In this document: in pieces, positions 34,601 through 45,800 of the stretch
How positions within the stretch are numbered: position 1 is the stretch's first letter
How the letters are laid out: every line of letters starts with the position of its first letter
DNA from: Telmatactis stephensoni
Taxonomy: Eukaryota; Cnidaria; Anthozoa; Actiniaria; Isophelliidae
Length of the DNA: 64,000 nt
NCBI GenBank assembly: GCA_029948255.1
Contig: JALIZF010001706.1
Location: 551,560-615,559, forward strand
Direction: 5' to 3'
Translations under genes and position numbers: made by a program
The notes under the pieces: generated by a model
The model's input: only the letters and a program-made list of their open reading frames with translations
What the model was told of the DNA's origin: nothing
Databases searched by the model: none

Positions 34601-37600
34601 TGTGGTGTAGCCACTTATCACCCGAAGGGAATTTTTTTCCGTCTTTCAGTTTACTTGTTCTTTATTTGGTATTAAGATTTTGTTTTATACCTTCTTTCTT
34701 TAGCGCTTTTATTCACTGAATTTTAAATTTTTATTTCCTTAAAGCTATTCCTCATTTCTTTTCGATTGCTTTGTAAACGAACTTGGGATTTTTCATCTTG
34801 AATGACCCGTGGTCAGTAAAAGCCTTCATGTATCATTTATGAAATTCACACGCAAGGTTCTCCAAATTGAAAATTTGACTGCTCTCCCTCGAACTTGCCA
34901 CAAATCAGATACTTAAATCGTTAAACATTTTGTCGAAATTCTTCAGGCCTTTCAGGCAACGTAAGGCTATCTCTAGCCAGAAGAACATATTTCCTATTGG
35001 TTTCTGTTTGTTGTCAGTATTTGTAGGGTCAGTGTCGAGGTTTCTATTTTAAGCATACACAGATGGTTGGCAGGTTTAACTGGTATAGTGCAGTTGGTGA
35101 CAAAACTGATTTTACATACAGAGATAACACACTAACAGAAAACACGCTTGCTGAAACTCAACCACAGGCTTAATAACATGACTATGACGTTAATTGCGGA
35201 TGGACGGATTCGTGGAGGAATGGAAAGTGGTTGGATAAATGTATGTAGATATAAAGAAGCTTGGAGTCTGCTTTCACGCTGCTGAACAATCAGTTTCCTT
35301 GTTTATCTCCACACACACGAAGCAACTAAATTGCGAGAACGATTTTTAGATACCAAAAATGTTGTTTCTGCGAAGGAAAGATTTCTTATTGTTCAAACAG
35401 CTTCGGTCGTTCGCGCGCTTGTTCCCGTAATATAAATATCCTCTGTTTCGAATTCTACCCTCCTCGTGACAGATGAATTAATGTAACTACGAAGTTTAAG
35501 CCTAATTAACTAGCGGAAACTCTAATGCAACAAAACCCAAACAAGCTAATTACACTTCAAATGACGCTTACATCATCTAACTTGTCCAAAACCAGTGGTA
35601 TAAATAATCCCGTAAGATGTTTCTTGACCTTTAGAGTTTTATCTACAGGCCACCTTGGGGAGAAATTAGATATTTACATTGAAGATCTACCCAAAGTTCA
35701 CCTACTGCGTGCGTCTAGACGTGAAGGCCTAATACGCGCGCGTCTTTTTGGCGCCAAAAAAGCGCGTGGAGATGTCTTAGTTTTCCTGGATTCTCATTGT
35801 GAAGCTAATTATGGTTGGTTGGAACCGCTGTTGGCAAGGATCGCGGTCGACAAGACGATTGCTGTTGCACCTGATATCGAGGTTATTGATCTCAAGACGT
35901 TTGGTTATGCTAAAGGACAAGGGGGTGATAATAGAGGGATTTTTAACTGGGAGTTGACATTTAAATGGAGAGGAATTCCTGACTATGAAAAACAAAGAAG
36001 AAAGACGGAAGCAGATCCGATAAGGTACTCGAGGAAGCTTGGGGAAGGGGAGAGGGAAGGGGGAGGAGAAGGGGACAGCGAAGGGGGGAGGGGAAGGGGA
36101 CAGCGAAGGGGAAGGGGAACTGGGGGAGGGAGAGGGAGAGGGAAGAGAGGAGAGGAAAAGGGAAAGTACAGGATAAGAAAGGGATCGAATGAGGCTATCC
36201 CTTCTTTTCCTTCCTCCTGCCCTCTCCCTTCCCCTTCCTAATAAGTCAACAAGCGGACACCTATAAAGGTAGAAACCTTTTTTCTAATAATAATATGAAC
36301 TGGTCCCTCTAAAGGGTCCACTTAGAAAGGCCTGGGTTAAACGACGTTAAGATGAGATCATTTGTAATAAACACCTCGTTTTAATCGAGTGTGGATCATA
36401 TGACGGAAGTAACCTGCAGTTTAATCGTGTTACTTCAAGTCACTCCTAATAGCTTGTTCAAAAACTGTAACAAAAAGTTAACGTAAGTCTAGACTTGCGT
36501 CTTCTTCGAATCTCTCCAAAAAACGCCGTTTTTGTGTGGAACAAAGGTCAAAACGTATGGAAAAGTATGCGTAAATTTTAAAGCTGCTGTTGGGTCGATT
36601 CGCAACAACGTTTTTCTACCCAACAAATGTTCGTAAAGTTTTTGCCGTGGAAAATACAAAACGCAACTATTTTTGGCAATCATTTTTGCTTAGTGAACAA
36701 GTTGCAAATGTTTGATATGAATTTTAAAAACCTTTTAACGCGGTTTTATCATTTTGACCAAGTGCACGTGTTGCGCGAAAAATCGTTGTTTCGAATTGCT
36801 CCGTGTAACATCACCTTTACGCGAGATGATTTGTAACGACGATTTTTCGCGCAACGCCCGTACCGAACTTGAAATCAGATTCGTTATTCTGTGTTACAAG
36901 TTTTTGACTTCAAATCAAAAATTCGCAACGTGTTGTCGAAGCCATGTTTGCGCTTAAAAAGCGTTCTGTGTGGTATATTACGTGGCATCAACTTAGCTTT
37001 GCGAGAAAATCGCTAAATAAATCCGCAAATTACCAAACTCCCGCAAAAATAAAGCGCCACACGGTACTACTGACTTGCGTTTGTACTTGAAATTGAACAA
37101 AGCTTTGGTCATCCCAGATTGATTTTTAACTATTTGTTTGGCTATACACAAGTTAATAGATCATCTTTTTTAGATCCCCAACAATGGCTGGCGGTCTGTT
37201 TGCCATTGACAAGTCGTACTTTTACGAAATTGGTGCTTACGACACGGCGATGTCGTACTGGGGAGGAGAGAACGTCGAAATATCATTCAGAGTAAGTGCA
37301 CTTTGATTTAGTCATTTTTCATTAAAATAAAGACTTGTTTAACTACACAGCTATGTAGTGAACGTTTCAGTTTTTAAACAGTGGAACTCCGGACAACCGG
37401 ATAATACGGACACCCGGTTATTACGCGGCAGGGGCGGATTTAGGAGAGGGGTGCAGGGGGTGCGCACCCCCTCCTGAGACGACTGAGTCCTTTTTTTCTC
37501 AATATTTTTACAAAATATCCTCTCGACAGTTTCCAATTTAAATGGTGTCGACCGAAAAAGATGCCTGTAAAATTACACAGTATATATGCCATGCGTGGTG

Positions 37601-40600
37601 TCGGGATGTACAACCAAGCACATGCATTTGCATCTATAGTTGTTTATTGTCATGTTTTTGTTACATTCTAGATCTGGATGTGCGGTGGGTCACTGGAAAT
37701 TATTCCCTGCTCAAAAGTTGGTCACGTCTTCCGTGAGAGTCAGCCATATAAAATAGGAGAAGGCGCTATTGATGTTAATAACATGCGATTGGCCGAGGTA
37801 AGAATTACAACAAATGATCGATCGTTTAACAAATGTAAATTTCAGTGCTTGAATGAAGGATATCTTGAATATTTCACGAATTTTAGTTCCAAATGTAGAC
37901 TTGCGCGCTCAGCGCAATAAAAGAAAAATTAAAATTCCATTTTTTGATAGTCCTGCGTGCGCGAGATGGCGTGACTTCCTGTTACTAAAAATAGCCTCAA
38001 GCGTCAAGCACCTCTAGCAGACATCGATCTGCTAGTTTCGCTCTCTTAGTATTATGGTCTCTTGTTATCGCTCAATTTCTTGTTTTTAGGTGTGGATGGA
38101 TGACTACAAAAAGATATTTTACGCAATGAAGCCTCAACTAAAAGGAAAAGACTATGGCGATATAACAGAAAGACTTGCTATTAGAAAACGTTTAAAATGT
38201 AAAAGCTTTGAATGGTATCTTAAAAATATCATTCCAGAACTAGTTGTACCAGATTTGTTCCCTCTGGGGAGGGGTGAGGTAAGCAATTAATTGTAATGGA
38301 ATCCACCGTTTCATTTCCAATTTGGGGATAAAAAGGAACATCACTTTGACACACTCAGGTTATGTGCGCACTTTATAAATTTGAACACGCATCTTTTCTC
38401 CCTCCGTTTTGGCTACGCACACAGACATTGCATTGACACTGAAATGGCATTCTCTGAGACACAAAAAAATGTCATTGGGCTGCAGGCTTAACTGTAGGAC
38501 AGAACAAAAAAGTGTTTTCAAATTTGTCAGACGGAATTAGGGCGTTCACATCTTCAGTGATGTACGGATCTTAGCAATGCTTGATTTGTATGAAGAAATA
38601 GAAAACGCGCGCGCGTGCTGTGTGCAGATTTAGAGCACGTGGGGATTGATCAGAACACGAGAGAAGTGTTCTTCTCAACGCTTTTCGAGTGTTCTGATCA
38701 ATCCCCAAGTGCTCTAAATCTGCACACAGCACAGCGGGCAAGTTTTCTATTTCGTTTATAAAATACATTGTTTTCAAGCATATTCAGTATTCATTTACAC
38801 TGACCAAAAATTTGAAAAGTGCGCGCGCCCATGCATGCTGTGTGCAGATTTAGAGTTTGCAGTATACGCGTCCTTCGACCAATGAGAGCGCGCGTTATAT
38901 GGTTATTTTATAATGCACCTTGATTTCCGACAAATGGTACGCGCGTCTACCGGAAGAACCGAAAAGAGCGTAGCCTACCTACAGGCTCTCCAGGGGGGGG
39001 GGGGGGGGGGGGGGAGGGGAGAGGGGAGAGGGGAGGGGAGAGGAAAGGAAGGGAGAGCTCTCCCTTTCTTTCCTCTCCCTCCCCTCTCCCCTCCCTCTGG
39101 AGAGCCTGTAGGCAGGCTAAAAAGAGCTGGAAAAGTGGATTAATCCAATCGGAAGACCGAGTTCTCCGGAACTTTCCGATCGAAACGACACATACCATTT
39201 GTTTTCCAACCGGAATTTCCGGTTTTTCCCGATAAATGATAAGCACCCCTAGATAGAACTAAGAATGATGGTTGCACCCTATTACAAGTACAACAGAAGT
39301 TACATTTGTGAGTCCGTTTATGCTCTTTCTGCCAGTTGAGTTTGTTCCAGTAAGCACTACATTCCTTCAGCGATACCTAATGAACTGTCTTTATTGTGTT
39401 GTTATTCAGGTACGTAATCTAAAAACAGACCAGTGTTTAGATACTATGGGTAAGAACGACGCTGGTGGACACCCAGGGATGTACATGTGTCATGGAATGG
39501 GAAATAACCAGGTAAAGTCTTCACTCAAATAAACAAAAAGTTTCTCATGAACTTAATTGACAGAGGGAATCCCCTTCAGAAACATTTAGTGGCTTGAAAA
39601 ACGTATCAGGCCTTATAAGTAGTTCTAGTTTTGGGTCCAAAAGAAGTGGCTTCAAGGACATGAATTCCAGTTAAAACGAGTTTTATTTTTGTAATATCTG
39701 GCTCTAGTCGAAATGCGACAAACGTCATTTAAGGAATAGTTCTCTCAGCTCCAGTACCATGAGATCTATATATGTTTGTTATTGACCAAATCTAATGTTA
39801 TGAATTTCTTCAGTCAAAGGTACAAAGGTTTTTATTTACCATAAAAGTTAAAATTAAAGTTGAGAGTTCAAAGGGTTTGCATCACTTTTCTGTGGTAAAA
39901 CTGAAATCTAAAGTTTTGATATTCTTTCAGTTTTTCATGTACACAAAACAGCAAGAATTCTGGCATGACGATGTATGTCTTGACCTTGTAAGTGGCAACC
40001 CTGGTACCAAAGTTACAGTTTATAACTGTCATGGTATGAAAGGCAATCAAAGATGGACCCATGTTAAGGTAAAGCCATAACCTTTACCATCTTTATATCT
40101 TCTTTAGACAAGTATAGACAAATTGTTGTACACTTGCAAAGGTTTGGTTCACATGTCGCACAACCAGAAAGGCCCAGACAGATAACACAACTCTTTCGGC
40201 CATGTTTCATACAGTGGAGTTGCACCACATGTCCACCTCTGATTTATGCAGAAGTAGGCATATAGTGCAAATCTGAACCATCATCATAAAGGCCGAGGCA
40301 GTACACACTATGCAACTATTACTGCAATGTTGCATGCAATGGATTACATGTGTCCACCACTGCATTGTGCAGGAATTGACATACAGACTGTGCAACATAC
40401 ATGAGCAACATCACCATAAAGGCCCAGCCTTGCAATGCAATTTGTCCTGCAATATCACATGTAACCACAGTTTGATCATGTGTTCAACCCTGCATTATTC
40501 ACAACATTTGTATGTTGTGATGTACATTTGAATGATGTACAGTACTCAGGCTTTCAGAGTAATTGTTTGAAGATTTCCCACATTCACCAGGCAGACTAAG

Positions 40601-40790
40601 GAAAATTTGACTTAAAATAATTGTTTTTTTCATTCATTAGAATGGTGCTATTTACCATCCACTACATGACGTGTGTCTTGAAGCTATCATGGACAGAGTA
40701 TTAGTTAGAACATGCAATGGCAATAGAGCACAGCAATGGAGGTTTACTTCATATCCTGATGAAGAGCGGAGAAAAGGCAATATTTTATGA
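31606..40790 (+). CDS. GALNT: Polypeptide N-acetylgalactosaminyltransferase, complete
   Basis: Second GalNAc-transferase, type II Golgi membrane protein. Exons: 31606-31994, 32970-33148, 35649-36024, 37174-37291, 37672-37797, 38090-38278, 39410-39511, 39931-40068, 40641-40790 (TGA). They join in frame to 588 residues. An in-frame TAA at 31579-31581 supports the ATG. Residues 9-27 ([14 protein letters not shown]) are the signal anchor; a hydrophilic stem follows, then [20 protein letters not shown]. Catalytic part: [14 protein letters not shown], metal-binding FLDSHCE (DSH 236-238), [15 protein letters not shown] (344-348), CSKVGHVFR. Lectin domain from about 460, with CLD/CLE repeats and QRW/QQW. 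Oddities: the usual Cys of VCP is Ala (VAPDIEVID), and AMSYWGGEN replaces the common GMDIWGGEN. Same strand and intron phases as the gene at 4929, so probably a duplicate. Confidence 0.93.
33149..35648 (+). other. Intron 2 of the second GALNT, nothing recognised
   Basis: 2.5 kb of AT-rich intron with no element, exon or RNA gene that I can support. Donor GTAAGT at 33149 and acceptor CTACAG ending 35648 are canonical. Confidence 0.7.
36025..36240. repeat. Purine-rich tract followed by pyrimidine-rich tract at an exon edge
   Basis: Starting about 10 bases after the donor of GALNT exon 3, the + strand is almost only G and A to about 36165. After a short mixed spacer it becomes almost only C and T to 36240. 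The two halves could pair or form triplex DNA. It resembles the interior of the MITE at 38971-39119. Confidence 0.8.
36768..36970 (-). repeat. Dispersed repeat with hairpin, relative of 19776-20000
   Basis: TTGCGCGAAAAATCGTTG (36773) pairs with a CGACGATTTTTCGCGCAA segment (36838-36856), a hairpin of about 85 bases. Just beyond it, GACTTCAAATCAAA and CAACGTGTTGTCGAAGCCA are the reverse complement of the repeat at 19790. Confidence 0.65.
37429..37545. mobile_element. Truncated MITE of the CAGGGGCGGAT family
   Basis: The left end CAGGGGCGGATTTAGG and the following GAGGGGTGCAGGGGG closely match 3535 onward. It continues through CAAAATATCCTC and CAGTTTCCAATT, then stops at about 37545 without a right terminal repeat. 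It lies in the intron just before the GALNT exon at 37672. Confidence 0.8.
38576..38790. mobile_element. Long hairpin element
   Basis: GTGCTGTGTGCAGATTTAGA on the left pairs with TCTAAATCTGCACACAGCAC on the right. Further pairing includes GGGGATTGATCAGAACAC with GTGTTCTGATCAATCCCC, and AATAGAAAAC with GTTTTCTATT. Arms are about 75 bases or more with a short loop near 38670. A partial third copy of the arm lies at about 38836-38855. Confidence 0.8.
38971..39119. mobile_element. MITE with TAGCCTAC ends and poly-G/purine core
   Basis: TAGCCTACCTACAGGCTCTC at the left pairs with GAGAGCCTGTAGGCAGGCTA at the right. The core is a G run and GGGGAGA words, then the pyrimidine complement, so the whole element can fold back on itself. 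Confidence 0.75.
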
Positions 40791-41181
40791 TAGATAGTTA
40801 GGTCACATTTTCCAATTTTGGTATTCTAGGTCCAATTTCACCCATTTTCAAAAGATCAAAAATTATATTCTTGTAAAACAAACTCTGAAGCTGTGAATAT
40901 CATGAAAATTGGTAGAGTGAATCTCACCAAAGCCTATTTCACCCATCATCAAAATTGTTATGAAAAAATGCCCTCCATAAGAGGGAACAAAGAAAACCAC
41001 ATTTCATAGATCTACAATATTGTTTGATGAACTTGTTGTACCTGTCCAATATTTCAGAATGTAAATTTTTGATAACATTTTTCTAATGTTTATCTATGTT
41101 ATTTTATAGAAAAGTTGAAAATATGTTTTCTATATTTGGATATTCTTTTACCACCGTTTGCAAAACTATGCATTCTTCCAG

Positions 41182-41269
41182 TAGCCTCCTGCGCAACGTT
41201 TTTAGTCTCGATTGAATTTCCTCTGGAAATTTACTGGATCGAGACTAAAAACGTCTGCACAGGAGGCTA
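41182..41269. mobile_element. Hairpin element
   Basis: TAGCCTCCTGCGCAACG and TTTTTAGTCTCGAT at the left pair with ATCGAGACTAAAAA and CGTCTGCACAGGAGGCTA at the right, leaving a loop of about 25 bases. Confidence 0.8.
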
Positions 41270-42108
41270 TTTTGCCAGTGATAATACATTTTATTTGTGT
41301 TCATATGAGTTGAAAAATAATTATTATAGAAAAAGTAGGGCATATATATGTTATGAAATCGAATATGAAGAAAAGAATAAAATTGACTATGAAGTATCAT
41401 CTTTCTGAAGTACAATGCATGATTGCTACCTAGATGGTGCATGTAAAGACCATTTTCCACTCCTCACTGACAGCATTTCGCAGTGAGCTAGCACTCTTTT
41501 CCTTGCTGATTGATCTACACTTGTAACTTGCATGACCAATTTTCTTTAGTTCAGACTACCATCTTGATGAGTATTGTTGATCATGTGATATCTGCACAAT
41601 TCATGATTGGTTAAATTTGAGTGAGTAATCACTGCAAGCAAATCCAATCAAAATTTTAAATTGCTCAGTGAATACTCACTAGTACTTGCTACAAGTGTAA
41701 AGTACGTGCAAGCTCACTGCAAGTGCTTTAAGCGAGGAGTGGAAAATAATTGCCTTAGCACCAATACTACCCACTTTAAAGTAGAAAAGCAATGAACAAA
41801 ACTTTAAGTACACAGTCGGTTGTCAAAGAATAGAAAAAAGCTGTTTAAGGATGAATGAAGCAATGCATGATCAACAACATTCAACTTTTAATTTAAAATG
41901 TATTTCTACAACAGCTACACACTTTTAATATATTCAAACCTTTTAATACACTAGATATATCCTAATTATTTACATCTTTTATTAAAAAATAACTTACCAT
42001 CACAACAATTTTATATTTTAGAGTTAATATAATATTCAATAATGTATTTGTTTCATGTTCATTTACTATACCCTTTTAAAAAGTCTAACACATCATTTTA
42101 AAATGTAG

Positions 42109-42300
42109 AGTTCCAGAAAATATCCATACCCCCACCACGGAGGGAATTTGTAAATGTACCCCCCCCCCCCCCTTCCCCATCCCTTGGAACTTATGTTTTT
42201 CTTCCATACAAACTCTGTAATTTTGTTCTTTCTCTGACCCCCCTCTCCTCCAGAATTTCCAATTCCCTCCATGGTGGGGGTATGGACATTTTCCGGAACT
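42109..42300. mobile_element. TIR element
   Basis: AGTTCCAGAAAATATCC and ATACCCCCACCACGGAGGG at the left end pair with CCCTCCATGGTGGGGGTAT and GGACATTTTCCGGAACT at the right end. A C run lies inside. No coding capacity. Confidence 0.8.
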
Positions 42301-42404
42301 ACACAATGTCTGAATTTAATTTATACTTTCCCAACAACATGCCATAAACACCAACCTATTTCATTGACATCAAAAGTCACTCTAAAAATTTACTGGTATC
42401 ACTA

Positions 42405-42690
42405 CAACTACCTCCTTGGAAACCCAAGGGATATTATTCTGTTGCTTGTTTCTCACTCCCAGAAGAAATACCACTGGGAAAGTTGTCTTTTAGAACTTGT
42501 TCCAGAGGTAAATTTTTTTTCTTGTTTCTGATTGGTCCGACTGCTCAGGTCAACCAATCAGCATCTAGATCATATCTATAGGCAAATTATGATGATAGTG
42601 AACTTGACTTTTAGAACTAGTTCTGGAACGAGAAATGAGCAACAGAATGATACACCTGGGTTCCTGAGGATGCACCAATCGAAAACCCTT
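42405..42690. mobile_element. Inverted-repeat element near the FTCD 3' end
   Basis: ATTATTCTGTTGCTTGTTTC (about 42432) pairs with GAGAAATGAGCAACAGAAT (about 42630), and TTTTAGAACTTGTTCC pairs with GGAACGAG/TTTTAGAACTAG sequences. A fragment like its left end recurs near 62095. It lies within 150 bases of the FTCD stop. Confidence 0.6.
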
Positions 42691-42835
42691 GCTTGGAACT
42701 CTTTATATTACTAGGTAAGTATTTTGCTTCAATTTGCCTAAAAAGAAAGAATATATATGTAAAAATTACAGAATTTTCAGGTAAAGATTTTATGTTATAT
42801 TACTGGTCCCTTGATTATTATTGTAAACTTACTTC

Positions 42836-45800
42836 TTAAGCAGTTCTATTTTCTAGAATCTCCAGCACTTGTTTGCATTTTTCTTGAGCCAATGAAACTG
42901 CTCCTTCTGCTTCTGTTAAAACCTATTATATTGAACAGGCAAGAAAATTGTGATGCGGAGTAAAAGGGGATGGATGGATAGAACATAACATGGGATAGCA
43001 ATTTCTGATCAACCTTACAAGAGTTTTTGAAAAGAATTTCTCACAAAATGCATTACCGTACTTGTTCTCAAATATATTTTTATGCGACGATTGAGCCACC
43101 ATTTGCAATTTTACCCATAATGCAATGGGAGATTTGATGGTGGGGGTTGATGTACGGTAAATTTGAATCCTCAATGATGTTTACAAATTATGGTGCACAA
43201 TGCAAAGGATGTCGTGTATCTGCTTTTGCTGACACACAATGTTTCAGAACATGTTTCTGTCTGACAAAGGATTTTTCTAAATAAATAGTGACATTAGAGT
43301 ATAAAAGATGAATGATTTCATTCAGGATCTATAAATGTAGCTTTACTGCATAAAAGCAACCCACATGGTTTTGATAATGTCACACCATCTCTCATTAAAA
43401 TAACCACCCAAAATTCTAAGTTGAGATGGTCACTTACAGGTGGTCCAGCTAAACCAATTTCACTGTGAAGTTTGGTAATATGGAAAACTGGTCAATATAA
43501 GAGTGGTTGCAAGTGGAGCTTCAACTTTTTCAGTGGTTGCACATACATGAGTGGTTAAAACACCACTGAATACTGTCATACCTTTGTCTTATATTCCTCA
43601 TCTTTAATGTCTGGTAAGTTAATCTTGACATTGTAAAATGCACCCCAAACACCAGTCTCTAGGCTTCTTGCACCAACCTTTGGATTTACATGTACAAGTG
43701 AGAGGTTAAGAATTACTGCTGATAATTAATAGTTCTTTATGACATTGATAAGGAATGCAGAACTTTGACAACTAACTGCAAGTACTGTACTCTAACCATA
43801 CTATATTGTAAACAGCAAAGCTGACAGCAGGTAGTTTTATATGCTCGTTGGAGCAAATTTTGATCACTGCCTAAAAATCATCATGTGTACATCACAGTGA
43901 ATTTCCAGTCAGTGATCTTGATCAGTGTGACCAGCAATCAAATTCACTGTCAATTGGTGATGATCAAAATTTGTTCCAACAAGCATATAAACTCATCTAG
44001 TGTGTTTCGGCTTCAGTGATAACTGACCTGTAAGTCTGACAATGTCGTAATGTTACCGACTTTAGACAGTTCAATAAGAGGATCCCAAGCTTTATTAGCA
44101 GTTTCAATCACAGACATAGGTACTTGCACTGCTTTTTTAAGTCCATCTTGTAGTGCCTTCTCACGTCTAAGAAATGCATATAAAACAATTATGAAGTTGT
44201 TGAAAGGATAAGACCATTTTGAGCGACAATGTAATTTACTGCAAAACAATTAAATGATGACAGTGGATCCTCCAATAGCAGGCACCTCCCACAAGAGAAC
44301 AAACTAACACTTTCTTTAGGAAAGGAATACATGTATATACAGTCAAAGCTCCCATAAGCAGACACCCTTGGAAAACTCAAAATATGTCTGTAATTTTAAG
44401 TAGAGCTGTCTACTTACAGAAGTGTGTGAATACAGTGTTTGAGTGGGAGGGATTTCAAATGGGGTTTTGGAAAGGTTTCCTTAAGAGAATCTGTAACTGT
44501 ATTTATACTTGTGCTTAAGGAGTTTTTGGTAATGCCTCAAGATTTTCTGTCTACAGCAGGGTGATGAACATGTAAATCCATGATCTGTGATTCAGTCCAA
44601 TTTCCTTCTGTGAATCATGAAAATGAGGCTTATTTTAGCCATATAAGCCATATGGTTTTCATAATTATATGAAATCATAGTTTTATATATCAGTGATCTT
44701 TGAATCCAAGAATAAAGTCTCATAATTTATAATCAGATCCCCCTGTTCACCACCCTGTTACAAGGTGTCATATCTTACATTTCTTTTTCCTCTGGAGTCT
44801 TCTGAGGGAGCTTCTTAGCTTTCTATTCAACAAGAGAGAAAGTGATGCAAAGGTAATTAACGTAAAGCACCACAGGTAGCCCACACTGATAAAACACTGA
44901 AACCCAAGTTATACACCACAGCAAACCCACAAACAGTGAACAGTGCAAAGGAAGAATACCACAGGGATCCCAGGAGGCCATTAACTTACCATGAAATCAT
45001 TAAAAGCTGAGGTATCACTATCAACCATGTCAATCAATTCCAACATAGTATGCCGTAAAGGTGGTATCAAGGTTCTCATCCAAGGATCCAGAGATTCAAA
45101 CTTTTTATTTCCATATGACATCAATCCAACCATTGTTCCCAGTGCAGAGCCCTACAAGTATATTGTAGTTCCAAATGATTAACGAAGATAGGAAAGCAAT
45201 AATTAGTAATCTGGACCTGTAAATGGTGCACACAGCTTTACACATAACTGTTGCTGAGATGGTCACATGACGTAACTCTGCTGTTGGTAAAGGTAAAGGT
45301 AAAGACATTATTTTATGTTGGTAGCTCATAATAGACATCACCTAACTAATGAACTTGAGGCTAACAGTACACTCATATGACCCCCCTCTTTCCATCAGTA
45401 AAGGTAAAGGTAAAGGTAATTTATTTTACTTTGAGTCAGCGGGGAGTGGTTGCCCAGTCTCCCGAGCCAAAGGCTCATGTATCAAGCGTTCAAAGGTGCG
45501 CCCTCTACCCCCTCTATCCATCAGTGTTCCGTTTTAAGGGTATTTGAAGCTAATTATTTAAGCTACACCGAAAGGAAAGAAGTTGAAACAAGGATGTGAG
45601 GTCACTGGGGATCGAACTAGGGACCTCGTGCACCGAAGGCCGCGTACTAACCAACTGTGCCATCCTTGTTCCTTGCTCCTTCAGTGCTCGGTTTTAAGGT
45701 ATTTAAAGCTAATCAAAGCTACACGGTATGGAAAAAATTCGAAACAAGTGTGTGAGGTTACTGGGAATTGAACTCAGACCTCTTGCTTGGGATTCCACAC

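Larger units (their letters stand above)
40791..42835. other. Region between convergent GALNT and FTCD genes
   Basis: 2 kb separating the stop of GALNT (+) and the stop of FTCD (-). It must contain both 3' untranslated regions. An AATAAA at about 41376 on the + strand is a possible, distant polyadenylation signal for GALNT. Otherwise only inverted-repeat elements are seen. Confidence 0.55.

Noticed and set aside
35525..36241. One long exon of 238 codons
   Set aside because: The GALNT similarity covers only 35649-36024; the rest is intron, including a purine tract read in frame.
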